64,000 nucleotides of DNA from Jiella endophytica (GTDB taxonomy: Bacteria; Pseudomonadota; Alphaproteobacteria; Rhizobiales; Rhizobiaceae), in the NCBI RefSeq assembly GCF_004519335.1, contig NZ_SOZD01000005.1, positions 248,001-312,000 of the forward strand, written 5' to 3'. Made by a program: the position numbers and the translations under genes. This document shows, in pieces, positions 39,055 through 49,400 of the stretch. Under the pieces are notes generated by a model. That model saw only the letters and a list, made by a program, of their open reading frames with translations. It searched no databases and was not told where the DNA came from. Each line of letters starts with the position of its first letter. Position 1 is the stretch's first letter.

Positions 39055-39642
39055 TCAGTAGATGCCGGGGATCAGCCGCGCCGTGCGGCTGCGGTAGTCG
39101 CGCCAGGCTTCGCCGAAGGTCTCTTCCATCATCGCCTCTTCCGGCCCGATGCGCAGGAAGAACAGCGTGCCGAAGCCGACGAGCCCGGCCAGCCCGGCGA
39201 CGAGATTGGGCAGAAGCAGCGCCTGTGCGAGAGCCATCGTCCAGAACGCGGAGTACATCGGGTGGCGGACGTGCCGGTAGATGCCACTGGTGACGAGTTC
39301 GTGCTTCTCGCGGATGTCGAGAGAGACCGACCACATCCTGCCGAGCGCCTTGTGGGTGAGGCGGAAGAGGACGAGCGCGACGATCAGGGCGATCATGCCG
39401 AGGCCGGTCTGGAAAGGCGAGGGGACGTAGCTCGCAAAGCGCGGCAAGCCGGTCGCGACGAAGATGCCGGGAATGATGCCGAGGCCTGAGAGCGAGATCA
39501 GCATGCGCACCGTCTCGGCCCGGCCGCGCCGTGTCGCCGCGACGCGGCGGCGTTTTGCGCGACGCTCGAACGGGTAGCGGATGACGTACCAGCCGACGAT
39601 CAACAGCACCCAGCAGATCTTGCCGACGAGGACCGTGCTCAT
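39055..39642 (-). CDS. Isoprenylcysteine carboxyl methyltransferase-family membrane protein
   Basis: The 195-residue product has about five helices and the family's SAM-binding block SGIYRHVRHPMYSAFWTM (about residues 118-135) and EEAMMEETFGEAWRDYRSRT near the end. Bacterial members of this ICMT/PEMT group methylate diverse small molecules or lipids; the substrate here is unknown. It overlaps the upstream hydrolase-like gene by 4 bases. Confidence 0.86.
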   Translation of the reverse strand: MSTVLVGKICWVLLIVGWYVIRYPFERRAKRRRVAATRRGRAETVRMLISLSGLGIIPGIFVATGLPRFASYVPSPFQTGLGMIALIVALVLFRLTHKALGRMWSVSLDIREKHELVTSGIYRHVRHPMYSAFWTMALAQALLLPNLVAGLAGLVGFGTLFFLRIGPEEAMMEETFGEAWRDYRSRTARLIPGIY

Positions 39643-40889
39643 GCCGGGCTTCCCTCTGCCGGCGCGGTGACTGAGATATCCTTCGGCGGTTCGGGAAGCG
39701 CCTTCAGCGGCGGCCGGTCGATGCTCGCCTCATAGGCGAGGTCGCCAATCGGATGCGGTCCCGTCAGAAGCATGTGGAAGGAATAGGGCGCCCGTCTCTC
39801 GACCGGCAGGACGAACTGCCTGTGCAGGCGGAAGAAGTCGCGCTTGATGCGCTTGTAGGTCTCGGGCTTCACCAGCTTGCGGAAATGCACCCGGACGACA
39901 CGGGGCGTCCGGCCCGTCTCGATGCCGAGGGAGGTGGCGGGGTTCGACTTGTAGAAGTTGATCGGGTCGGAAAGGCCCTGGCAGTCCGTCCAGGGCACGA
40001 GCCTCTCGGTGACAAGCCGCCGCACGGCTCTCCGTTCGTCGCTCGCGGCCGGATGCAGTGCTGTCTTCATCAAGCTGGAGCCGACGGTGAGGACATGCGG
40101 CTGCAGTCCGGCGAGGGCGGGGCGCTGCAGCGCCTCGTCGAGGGCGAGGACGGCCATGACCGCACCAAGGCTGTGGGCGGCGACGACGAGTTCGGTGCCC
40201 TTGTCCGATGCCCCTTCGCCGAGGTGCGCGGCCAGTTGTTCGGCCTGCAGCAGGATGCGGCTGCGGATCGCCGGGTTGCGGTCACGGCAGATGTCCCGCG
40301 CCATTGCCCAGTCGTCGAGGGCGGTAAAGATGTGCAGACGGCGAGCGGCGAGGAAGATCAGTCCGGCAAAGACCGCAAGGCCCGCGGTAAGGCCAACGAG
40401 CGTCGCGGCGAGGCTGCCGAGCCCTCCTGCGAGACCGGCCAGCAAGACCCCGGCGAACGATCCGAACAGCAGGGCGGCGACGAGAATGGCGATCGGGAAG
40501 AGGTAGAAGAGGCCATAGCGCCAGCTGACACGGAAATAGCGGAACACCGTGCCGGAAAAGAGAAAGTCGGCAAGGGCGAGATAGCCGGTAAGAAAGCGCC
40601 GGTAGAACGGCCGCGCCGCATAGGCGAGGATCAGGTCGCCCCAGTCGAAGAAGACGATCTCGGTGTCGGTGCGCCAGGGCCGGTTGCCCGCCGCTGCCCC
40701 GCCGAGCCGCAGTTTCAGGCGCGGAAACAGCCCGTCCGGCCCGCTGCTGCTGTCCGGCTCCTCGACCGCGATGGCGAGGTCCCAAAGCGCCGCCGCGCTT
40801 TCCGCGCCCCGGCGAAAGCGCCGGATATGGGCGTCGGCGCGCATCGGCTCGAAACCGGGAAAGAGGCAGACGAGCCGGCGCGTGATCAT
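39639..40889 (-). CDS. Membrane protein with an alpha/beta-hydrolase-like motif
   Basis: This 416-residue protein is of unknown function. It begins RRLVCLFPGFEPMRADAHIRRF, has two or three central membrane helices (about residues 130-190), and then a soluble part with VVAAHSLGAVMAVLALDEAL, which resembles a lipase nucleophile elbow (serine about 241). A second helix-rich region ends the protein. The start codon is ATG at 40889. It is probably the first gene of an operon with the ICMT-like and ArsB-like genes. Confidence 0.75.
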   Translation of the reverse strand: MITRRLVCLFPGFEPMRADAHIRRFRRGAESAAALWDLAIAVEEPDSSSGPDGLFPRLKLRLGGAAAGNRPWRTDTEIVFFDWGDLILAYAARPFYRRFLTGYLALADFLFSGTVFRYFRVSWRYGLFYLFPIAILVAALLFGSFAGVLLAGLAGGLGSLAATLVGLTAGLAVFAGLIFLAARRLHIFTALDDWAMARDICRDRNPAIRSRILLQAEQLAAHLGEGASDKGTELVVAAHSLGAVMAVLALDEALQRPALAGLQPHVLTVGSSLMKTALHPAASDERRAVRRLVTERLVPWTDCQGLSDPINFYKSNPATSLGIETGRTPRVVRVHFRKLVKPETYKRIKRDFFRLHRQFVLPVERRAPYSFHMLLTGPHPIGDLAYEASIDRPPLKALPEPPKDISVTAPAEGSPA

Positions 40890-41023
40890 GCTTCCTCCCT
40901 TTCAAGCGCATTCATGCTTCGGGGAGGAGGCTGTAGCGCAGTCGGGCGGCGAGCAAAAGCCATCGGCCGGCGATCGCCTGCGGCATCCGCGTGATTTTTC
41001 CGGCGTTTGGCGGCGATGCCGCG

Positions 41024-42031
<1,008 letters not shown>

Positions 42032-42178
42032 TGTGTGGCTCCGGTGTCCGATGAACGGTCAGGCTTTCTGACATGGTCCCGGTCGGGGTCGGTGAAAAGC
42101 CCCGTCAGCGAGGCTGACCGCTGCGTTCACGAAGACGAATGCCTCGCCACCCCGCCGGGCGAGGCCGGCCAAAGGCGT

Positions 42179-43219
42179 TCAGAGCCAGTTCTTGTAGCGG
42201 AAATAGACCAGGGGAACGACGGCCGAGATCACCATCAGCGCCAGCGCGTAAGGATAGCCGAAGGACCAGCCGAGCTCCGGCATGTTCTGGAAGTTCATGC
42301 CGTAGACGGAGGCGACCAGCGTCGGCGGTAGGAAGGCGACGGCGGCGACCGAGAAGATCTTGATGATGGCGTTCTGCTCGATCGAGATCATGCCGACCGT
42401 CGTGTCGAGCAGGAAGGTGGTCTTGTTGGAGAGAAACGAGACGAAATCGTTGAGCGAATGGATGTCGCGGGCCATCACCTTCACCCGCGCCTTGCCGTCC
42501 TTCATGCCGTTGCCCTTCTTGCGGTCGAGGGCCAGTTGCAGGAAGGGAAGGAGCCGGTCGAGCGTCGCGAGACTCTCGCGGACTCGCGAGGTCAGGTCGC
42601 CGGCCGCGCCGATCCGCTGCAAGAGCTTCTTGAAGTCCGCCGTGCCGGTCGGCTTCTTCTTCGCCGAGGAGGAGAAGATGTCGTCGCCGATGCGGTCGAG
42701 ATCGGCGGAGATCAGCTCCAGAAGGTCGGCGACGCGGTCGACCACCGTCTCCAAAAGGCCGACCAAAAGCTGCTCCGCCGTCGGCGGCTTGCCGGCCGCG
42801 CGGGCGATCTCGCCCGGCTCGGCGTTCTCCTGATGCGGCGGCAGCACGGCCGGATCGCGGCAGAGTTTCGCGACGAAGATCTTGAAGCTCTTCGGCTCGC
42901 TGTAGCGCACGGTGACGAGCCGGCCGCGGGCGAGCATGAAGGTCACCGGGGCGAAGGCCGGCGCGCCGTTCTGGACGCCGTGGACGACGCTCGCGGTCAT
43001 CACGTCGGCGCCGTCCTCCGAATAGAGCCGGCTCGACACCTCGATTTCGCTCATCTCCTCGCGGGTCGGGATGGCGATGGCGCAGAGTGCCTCGACGGCG
43101 GCGACCTCGTCCGGCGTCGGCGATGCGAGATCCACCCAGATCGCATTCGATGGCAGGTCGCCCGGGCCGGCCGTGTCGTGGACGACCTTCGTCCCGTCGA
43201 AGCTGTAGGTCTCGATCAT
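42179..43219 (-). CDS. corA: CorA-family magnesium/cobalt transporter
   Basis: CorA is a pentameric Mg2+ channel of the inner membrane. The 346-residue product ends with two helices and the signature YGMNFQNMPEL between them; the cytoplasmic domain includes LLVGLLETVVDRVADLLE and SFLSNKTTFLLDTTVGMI. Its ATG overlaps the end of the doc reading frame (ATGA), so its translation may have been coupled to that gene, which now has an early stop. Confidence 0.94.
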   Translation of the reverse strand: MIETYSFDGTKVVHDTAGPGDLPSNAIWVDLASPTPDEVAAVEALCAIAIPTREEMSEIEVSSRLYSEDGADVMTASVVHGVQNGAPAFAPVTFMLARGRLVTVRYSEPKSFKIFVAKLCRDPAVLPPHQENAEPGEIARAAGKPPTAEQLLVGLLETVVDRVADLLELISADLDRIGDDIFSSSAKKKPTGTADFKKLLQRIGAAGDLTSRVRESLATLDRLLPFLQLALDRKKGNGMKDGKARVKVMARDIHSLNDFVSFLSNKTTFLLDTTVGMISIEQNAIIKIFSVAAVAFLPPTLVASVYGMNFQNMPELGWSFGYPYALALMVISAVVPLVYFRYKNWL

Positions 43220-43602
43220 CCGCTCACTTTCGAATGCTGTCTCAGCCAGTCGCCGATCGCCGGCTCTTCGATGATGCCTGCAGCCACACCCATCACCAAC
43301 TCGTATACGCCGGCGTTGCTGGCCACGATTTCGATCCCGTTGATGTCGAGAAACACATAGCAGGCAAGAAACGCGGTCCGCTTGTTGCCGTCATGGAAGG
43401 GATGGCTTCAGGCAAGCGCGAACAGTTGGCTTGCGGCAAGCTCGAAAATATCCGCCTCGCCGTAGGCGAACTTGTTTTGTGGGCGGGCAAGCGCGGCTTC
43501 GAGGGCGTTTTCGTCTCTCAATCCCGCCAGACCGCCATGCTCGGCGATCTGCTCATCGTGCATTGCCTCAATCGCGGCGCGACTGAGCCACGCAAAGCTC
43601 AT
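43216..43602 (-). pseudogene. doc: Doc-type Fic toxin broken by an in-frame stop
   Basis: The frame runs for 128 codons and matches Doc throughout, but codon 65 is TGA (43408-43410). The N-terminal 64 residues include HDEQIAEHGGLAGLRDENALE, the Doc signature. Right after the stop comes SHPFHDGNKRTAFLACYVFL, with the complete Fic catalytic motif HPFxxGNKR, then an intact C-terminus ending next to corA. A single base change explains the loss. The protein would lack its catalytic half, so the toxin should be dead unless the stop is read through. It overlaps the antitoxin gene by 4 bases. Confidence 0.9.
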
Positions 43603-43820
43603 TTCGAAAGCTCTTTCAGGGCAGCCCGGTATTTGGCCATGGCCTTTCGCGCAGAAGTCATCTGCTCTTCGAAGGATCCATGTTTCGGCACCAGGGTCAT
43701 GCCGTCGGCGTGACTGATAATCTCGATCTCGTCTCCTGCCTTCAGATGCAGGGCGTCGAGAACGTCCTTCGGGATGATTACGCCCGCTTCGCTGCCGAAT
43801 TTCCGAATGACGGTTGCCAT
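43599..43820 (-). CDS. AbrB-fold antitoxin of the Doc toxin
   Basis: The 73-residue product has an N-terminal swapped-hairpin AbrB domain (TVIRKFGSEAGVIIPKDVLDAL, then KAGDEIEIISHADGMTLVPK) and a C-terminal helix (FEEQMTSARKAMAKYRAALKEL) that would bind the toxin. Such AbrB proteins replace Phd as partners of Doc in many alphaproteobacteria. ATG at 43820 gives the canonical start. It remains intact although the toxin is not. The histidine kinase gene ends 13 bases upstream. Confidence 0.88.
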   Translation of the reverse strand: MATVIRKFGSEAGVIIPKDVLDALHLKAGDEIEIISHADGMTLVPKHGSFEEQMTSARKAMAKYRAALKELSK

Positions 43821-43833
43821 CGCTGTCGCTCCA

Positions 43834-45585
43834 TCACCTTCCACGCGCGACGCCGTTCGCTTCCGGGCAGCTCCTGACCGATTCCCGCGGCACGGTGAGC
43901 GTCCAGACGACACCGGTAGCGGCATAGTCCATCGCCACCGAGCCGCCGAGACCGCGCGCCGTCATCTTCTGGGTGACCAGCGTGCCGAAGCCCGAATGGC
44001 GCGGCGGCGTCACCGGCGGGCCGCCGCTTTCGCGCCAGGAGAGCGTGACCGTCTCCTCCGCCGTCCAGGTGATCGTCACATGCCCCTCCGGGCGCGACAG
44101 GGCGCCGTATTTCGCCGCATTGGTCGCAAGTTCGTGGAGAGCGAGGCCGATCGTCTGGGCGGCGGTGGCGTTCAGCGGCAGCTCCGGTCCCTCGATGACG
44201 ATCTGCTCGCTGTTCGATCCGAAGGCCTGCAGCTGGTTCTTCACGAGTTCGGCCATCGAGACGCTCTCCCAGCCGCCGGAGGAGAGGAGGTCGGCCGAGC
44301 GGGCGAGCGAGTTCAGGGCCTCGGAGAGCGTTGCCAGAAACTGCGTCGTGTCGGAGCTCTCATTGGCGGCGCGGCGGGCGATGGCAGCGATCAGCGCATA
44401 CTGGTTCTTGGCGCGGTGGCTCATCTCGCGCATCAGGAAGCGGTTCTGCTCCTCCGCCTCACGGCGCTCGCGCGAAGCCTGGGCGAGCACCCGCGAGACC
44501 TGGCCGATCTCGGCGATGTCGGTGGAGATCACCGTCGCCGGCTCGCCGCGCCCGATCTGTTCGGCCTGTCTGGCGAGCTGGGAGATCGGCTCGGCGAGGC
44601 GGCGGCCGACGGTGATACCGAGAGCGACGCAGAAGGCGAGCAGTAACGCCCCCGCGGCGACGAGAAGCAGCCAGGAGCGCATCACCGGCCGGCCGATGAC
44701 GGCGCTGGGGACCGCGACCGTCGTCGTCCAGCCGGACAGCGAAGACACGGTCGAGGCCTCGATCAGGTCGGCCGCCATGCGGGCATTGCCGACGGTCTCG
44801 ACGATCGACGGATTGTCGTAGGAGATGCTCTGGCGCGGCCGCATCCTCCCGTCGCTGGTCACCGCGGCGAAAACGCGCTTGCCGAGCGCATCCTTGATGA
44901 TCGCCGACCATTTGGTCGGCAGGTTGCGGTCGGCGATCACCGATTCGAACGAGGTCGTCGCCTTGGTCAGGATCAGCGCGTATTTGACCTTGGCGCCCTG
45001 CTTCACCGGGATCGCCACATGATAGACGAACTCTCCCCGCGACTTGCGGAAGCTGACGCCGGAGACCGTCGGCTGGAAGGTGCCGAAGACCCGATCAACG
45101 AGGGAGCGTTCGGGAAAGGGCGGGACGACCGGCGGAAATCCGCTCTGGGTGTCGACGAGGACGTTCATGTTGCGGTCGACCAGCTCGGCGGTGGTCGCGG
45201 TGCCGGCCAGCGCCGCCGCCGTCCGGTCGTGGAACTGCTGCAGCCGGTCGTTGAGGAGCGTCGGCGAGGCGGCCAGCACCCGTCCCGAGGTCAACAGGCC
45301 GTAGATCTCGCGGTCGATGGCGTTGGAGACGATCTCGGCGGTGTCGTTGACCTGCGCCGCCGCGATCTCCTGCTGCTGCTGGGAGAACTGGATGATCAGG
45401 AAGGCGCTGAACAGCAGCGCCGGGACGAGGACGATCAGCGCGAAGGTCACCAGATGGACGAACAGCGTCGGCCGGCGCCACAGCCGCGACAGGACGAGCC
45501 TGCGCCAGCGCGGCAGCAGCGCCGCCATGGGTGGGCGTCGCGCCCCCCCGGCGGGCTGCCCGTCTGATCGCGTCTGAACGCTCAC
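43834..45585 (-). CDS. HWE-family sensor histidine kinase with extracytoplasmic sensor and HAMP
   Basis: The product has an N-terminal helix (LVTFALIVLVPALLFSAFLI), a periplasmic sensor of about 230 residues resembling a dCache fold, a second helix, a HAMP segment (GRRLAEPISQLARQAEQIGRGE), the H-box MREMSHRAKNQYALIAAIA and a HWE-type HATPase with LALHELATNAAKYGALS and WRESGGP. The start is uncertain; GTG at 45585 and ATG at 45528 are candidates, and neither has a clear Shine-Dalgarno. No response regulator is adjacent. It may be read through into the antitoxin, doc and corA genes. Confidence 0.87.
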   Translation of the reverse strand: MSVQTRSDGQPAGGARRPPMAALLPRWRRLVLSRLWRRPTLFVHLVTFALIVLVPALLFSAFLIIQFSQQQQEIAAAQVNDTAEIVSNAIDREIYGLLTSGRVLAASPTLLNDRLQQFHDRTAAALAGTATTAELVDRNMNVLVDTQSGFPPVVPPFPERSLVDRVFGTFQPTVSGVSFRKSRGEFVYHVAIPVKQGAKVKYALILTKATTSFESVIADRNLPTKWSAIIKDALGKRVFAAVTSDGRMRPRQSISYDNPSIVETVGNARMAADLIEASTVSSLSGWTTTVAVPSAVIGRPVMRSWLLLVAAGALLLAFCVALGITVGRRLAEPISQLARQAEQIGRGEPATVISTDIAEIGQVSRVLAQASRERREAEEQNRFLMREMSHRAKNQYALIAAIARRAANESSDTTQFLATLSEALNSLARSADLLSSGGWESVSMAELVKNQLQAFGSNSEQIVIEGPELPLNATAAQTIGLALHELATNAAKYGALSRPEGHVTITWTAEETVTLSWRESGGPPVTPPRHSGFGTLVTQKMTARGLGGSVAMDYAATGVVWTLTVPRESVRSCPEANGVARGR

Positions 45586-45913
45586 CGCCGCATTTTCCCG
45601 AGCTTGTGCAGCCCCGTCGTCCGGAGCTGGCGCCTCGTCTGGATTCGGATTTTTCCCCACTCGGGGCAACCTTACGCGAGCCAAGGGCAATTTACCACAT
45701 GGCGAAGGACATCGGAGCGGTCGATTTGCTCGCATCGGCGCGAAAATCGGAACCGATTTCCTGAAGGGCCCGATGCGTCGATTCAATCAGTTAGCTGCGT
45801 CCTATATGCGTCCACTCGGACGCACAGCGCTCTGGCAGCGCCATCGTGCCGCGGCTTGTTCGAAGCCGCCGTAAGAATATACTTTCGCAGCGCCGCGCGG
45901 GAGGCGGTCGACC
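45586..45913. other. Divergent spacer with two palindromes
   Basis: These 328 bases separate the histidine kinase from the HerA-like gene and hold no convincing gene. The palindrome AAATCGGAACCGATTT lies at 45744-45759; this kind of sequence is frequent in rhizobial spacers and could be a protein site or a repeat remnant. A hairpin TGCGTCC-ACTC-GGACGCA lies at 45807-45824. Promoters for both genes must lie here. Confidence 0.5.
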
Positions 45914-47659
45914 ATGGCTGAAACAGACCGGATCTACCTCGGCGCAAGCCGCAACGACGACGGCACCGTCGGGCAGGGCGAATATCTCGACCTGAAGCTC
46001 GCCAACCGACACGGGCTCGTCACCGGCGCTACCGGCACCGGCAAGACGGTGACGCTGCAGGTTCTGGCCGAAGGGTTTTCCGACGCCGGCGTGCCGGTGT
46101 TCTGCGCCGACATCAAGGGCGATCTCTCCGGCCTGTCGCAGCGGGGCGAGGCGAAGGACTTCCTCGTCAAGCGGGCCGCCGAGATCGGCCTCGAACCCTA
46201 TTACAACGACCTCTATCCGGCGGTGTTCTGGGACATCTTCGGCGAGAAGGGCCATCCGATCCGCGCCACCATCTCCGAGATGGGCCCGCTGCTCCTGTCC
46301 CGCCTGATGAGCCTTTCGGAGGCCCAGGAAGGCGTTCTCAACATCGCCTTCAAGATCGCCGACGACGAGGGCCTGCTGCTGCTCGACCTGAAGGACCTGC
46401 AGGCGATGCTGGCGCATGTCGCCGAGCAGTCCTCCGAGATCTCCAAGCTCTACGGCAACGTCTCCAAGGCCTCGGTCGGGGCGATCCAGCGCTCGCTGCT
46501 CGTGCTCGAGCAGCAGGGGGCGGAGAGCTTCTTCGGCGAGCCGGCGCTGAAGATCGACGATCTGATGCGCACCGACCGGGACGGGCGCGGCTTCGTCAAC
46601 GTGCTGGCCGCCGACCGGCTGATGATGAATCCGCGGCTCTATGCCACCTTCCTGCTCTGGCTCCTGTCGGAGCTCTTCGAGGAACTGCCGGAGATCGGCG
46701 ATCCGGAAAAGCCCAAGCTCGTCTTCTTCTTCGACGAGGCGCATCTTTTGTTCGACGGCGCGCCTTCGATCCTCGTCGAGCGCGTCGAGCAGGTGGTGAA
46801 GCTGATCCGCTCCAAGGGCGTCGGCGTCTATTTCGTCACCCAGAATCCCCTCGACGTTCCGGAAGGCGTGCTCGCGCAGCTCGGCAACCGCATCCAGCAT
46901 GCGCTGAGGGCCTATACGCCCCGCGAGCAGAAGGCGGTGAAGACGGCCGCAGAGACGTTCCGGCCGAACCCCGCCTTCAACGCTTTCGAGGCAATCACCA
47001 CGCTCGGCGTCGGCGAGGCGCTGGTCTCGACCCTCGGCAAGGGCGGGGTTCCCTCAGTCGTCGAGCGCACTCTGATCCGCCCGCCTGCCGCAAGGCTCGG
47101 ACCGGTCAGCGACGAGGAGCGGGCGGAGACCATGCGCCAGAGCCCGGTCGCAGGGCTCTACGACCATTCGATCGATTCCGAATCCGCCTATGAAATCCTC
47201 GTCGAGCGCGCCGGCGCGGAGCTGAAGCGCGAGGAAGAGGAGCGCGAACGCGAGGCGGAAGCCGCCCGCCAGCGGGAAGCGGCCGAGCGGGCGGGGCAGG
47301 AGGCGCGGGCAGAAGCCGCCCGGCGCCGCGCCGAGGCGGTGGACGAGAAAGGCGACGACGGGCGCGGCCCATGGGGCGGCGGGTCATCCGTTCCGCGGAG
47401 CCGACGCACCCGCACCGGCTTCCAGATTCCCGATTTCGGCCTCGGCGGGGACGGCCGCGACGATGCCGAGGACTACGCCGAATACGCCGACGACCAGCCG
47501 CGCCGCAGGGCGCCGCGGCGAAAGGCGACGCGCTCTTCCGGATACCAGCGCCAGACGGTGACCGAGACGATCATGAAGCAGGTCGGCCGCACGGTCGCCT
47601 CCACGGTGACGACTGCCATCGTCCGCGGCATCCTCGGGAGCCTGAAGCGCGGCAAGTGA
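45914..47659 (+). CDS. HerA-like ATPase, DUF853 family
   Basis: The 581-residue product is a FtsK/HerA-superfamily ATPase: Walker [13 protein letters not shown] (about residues 38-49), [14 protein letters not shown], Walker [13 protein letters not shown] and the sensor [22 protein letters not shown]. The C-terminal 150 residues hold a charged coiled coil (about 430-475) and end in a hydrophobic/basic segment. DUF853 proteins are widespread, and their role in DNA or membrane processes is unclear. Length is normal for the family. Confidence 0.92.
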   Translation: MAETDRIYLGASRNDDGTVGQGEYLDLKLANRHGLVTGATGTGKTVTLQVLAEGFSDAGVPVFCADIKGDLSGLSQRGEAKDFLVKRAAEIGLEPYYNDLYPAVFWDIFGEKGHPIRATISEMGPLLLSRLMSLSEAQEGVLNIAFKIADDEGLLLLDLKDLQAMLAHVAEQSSEISKLYGNVSKASVGAIQRSLLVLEQQGAESFFGEPALKIDDLMRTDRDGRGFVNVLAADRLMMNPRLYATFLLWLLSELFEELPEIGDPEKPKLVFFFDEAHLLFDGAPSILVERVEQVVKLIRSKGVGVYFVTQNPLDVPEGVLAQLGNRIQHALRAYTPREQKAVKTAAETFRPNPAFNAFEAITTLGVGEALVSTLGKGGVPSVVERTLIRPPAARLGPVSDEERAETMRQSPVAGLYDHSIDSESAYEILVERAGAELKREEEEREREAEAARQREAAERAGQEARAEAARRRAEAVDEKGDDGRGPWGGGSSVPRSRRTRTGFQIPDFGLGGDGRDDAEDYAEYADDQPRRRAPRRKATRSSGYQRQTVTETIMKQVGRTVASTVTTAIVRGILGSLKRGK

Positions 47660-47862
47660 GGCTCTGGCCGAAAGCCGTCCCTCACGCTCCCCGGGCCACA
47701 CACTCGGAGATTACCGAAATTTAATCTGACGAAAACTGTCTGCTTAGCCGCGTCGGGTGTATCCCTCCGGCATGCAGAAACCTTCGATCGCGCCTCAGGA
47801 GACGCATTCCCGGTCCTTGCAGCACTGGCGACGATCCCCGAACATTTTTCTCAGGAAAACCG

Positions 47863-48207
47863 ATGACGATTTCGATCCTTCGTCCCGCGATTCTCGCGGC
47901 CGCCTGCATCGCCTGTGCCGCCCTGCCGGCGGCGGCGGCCGACGTCCAGACCATCGAACTGACGCTGAAGGACCACAAGTTCTCGCCAGAGACGATCGAG
48001 GTGCCGGCGAATGAGCGGTTCCAGATCAAGCTGACCAATGCCGACGCCACGCCGGACGAGTTCGACTCGACGGATCTCAGGGTCGAGAAGGTGGTCGGCG
48101 GCGGCCAGACCGGCATCATCCGAATCCAGCCGCTGGTCCCCGGGCGCTATATGTTCATGGGCGAATATCATGCCGCGACGGCGCGCGGCATCGTGGTCGC
48201 GAAGTAG
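47863..48207 (+). CDS. Periplasmic cupredoxin-domain protein, iron-transport associated
   Basis: The 114-residue product has a Sec signal peptide ending PAAAA (about residue 26), then a cupredoxin domain (TIELTLKDHKFSPETIEVPA, then GRYMFMGEYHAATARG). The usual copper cysteine is absent, as in EfeO-type cupredoxin domains. It lies 4 bases before the FTR1 permease gene, so it likely delivers or oxidises iron for uptake. The 200-base region upstream shows no Irr or RirA box that I could recognise. Confidence 0.85.
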   Translation: MTISILRPAILAAACIACAALPAAAADVQTIELTLKDHKFSPETIEVPANERFQIKLTNADATPDEFDSTDLRVEKVVGGGQTGIIRIQPLVPGRYMFMGEYHAATARGIVVAK

Positions 48208-48211
48208 TCCG

Positions 48212-49042
48212 ATGCTCGCTGCCTTCATCATCGTCTTTCGCGAGGTCATCGAGGCCGGTCTCGTCGTCGGCGTCGTGCTGGCGGCGACCCGCGGCCTTGC
48301 CGGGCGCGGCACCTATGTCGCCGGGGGCATCTTCGCGGGCTTCCTCGGCGCCTGTCTCGTCGCGGCCTTTGCCGGCGGCATCGCCGATCTCTTCGAGGGC
48401 TCGGGGCAGGAGGCGCTGAATGCCGGAGTGCTGATCGTCGCCGTCGCCATGCTCGTCTGGCACAATGCCTGGATGGCGAGCCACGGGCGTGAACTCGCCC
48501 GGGAACTGAAGGCTGTCGGCCATGCGGTGAAGGAGGGCAGCCGCTCGCTGATGGCACTTGCCATCGTCTGCGCCGTCGCGGTGTTGCGCGAGGGCTCCGA
48601 GGTGGTGCTGTTCCTCTATGGCGTCGCCGCGGCCGGCCAGACCACTGCTCTCGGCATCCTGTCGGGCGGCCTCCTCGGCATTGCCGGCGGCGCGGTTATC
48701 TCGGCGCTGCTCTATCTCGGCCTCATCGCCATTCCGCTGCGCCATCTCTTCGGCGTGCTGACGGCGCTGATCACCCTTCTGGCGGCAGGCCTCGCCGCGC
48801 AGGCGATGCGCTTCCTTGCCCAGGGCGGGTGGCTGAACGACTGGGTGACGCCGCTCTGGGATACGAGTTCGGTGCTTTCCGAGGCCAGCATTCCCGGCCG
48901 CGTCGCGCATGTGTTGTTCGGCTACATGGCCCAGCCATCCGCCAGTGAACTTGCCGCCTACCTCGCCGTCATCGCGGTGATGCTGGTCGTGCGCCGGGTC
49001 ATCGGCCAGGAGACCGGCGGCCGGATGCAGGCCTCGGCCTGA
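48212..49042 (+). CDS. FTR1-family iron permease
   Basis: The 276-residue product has seven helices and two RExxE motifs: FREVIEAGLVVG near the start and LREGSEVVLFLYG in the middle, the iron-binding sites of FTR1/EfeU permeases. ATG at 48212 gives the conserved MLAAFIIVFREVIEAG start. Paired with the cupredoxin gene; no EfeB peroxidase or full EfeO gene is present. The stop is followed by the spacer before tRNA-Trp. Confidence 0.93.
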   Translation: MLAAFIIVFREVIEAGLVVGVVLAATRGLAGRGTYVAGGIFAGFLGACLVAAFAGGIADLFEGSGQEALNAGVLIVAVAMLVWHNAWMASHGRELARELKAVGHAVKEGSRSLMALAIVCAVAVLREGSEVVLFLYGVAAAGQTTALGILSGGLLGIAGGAVISALLYLGLIAIPLRHLFGVLTALITLLAAGLAAQAMRFLAQGGWLNDWVTPLWDTSSVLSEASIPGRVAHVLFGYMAQPSASELAAYLAVIAVMLVVRRVIGQETGGRMQASA

Positions 49043-49243
49043 CGGAGACGGTCCCTGGCGGAAAGCGGACCCGGCGAGTCGGACGGAAGGACGCCGGCGG
49101 CGATCTGGCTCGGCGGCTTTCGGCCTCTCGCTCGGGGTAGCGTGACGGCGGGGCCGTTTCGCGGGCCGCGCGGCACGACACCTCCGAGGCACAAGATTGC
49201 TGTTGCATCCGGCCCGCCGAAGCATTATTCCCAGCGCGGCCGA

Positions 49244-49319
<76 letters not shown>

Positions 49320-49400
49320 GTCTTCTTCTCCTGCCCGTTGTCCGAATTGTCGAAGGCAGGTGAGTTTGCCGGCGGTCCCAATGGGGATACTGTGCCGCTG

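Noticed and set aside
43408-43410. TGA in doc as a selenocysteine codon
   Set aside because: The position is not a known Sec site in Fic proteins, and no SECIS-like hairpin was recognised after the stop; a nonsense mutation is simpler.
47660-47862. Irr or RirA box before the iron permease operon
   Set aside because: The AT-rich patch near 47715-47740 does not show the dyad of either site.
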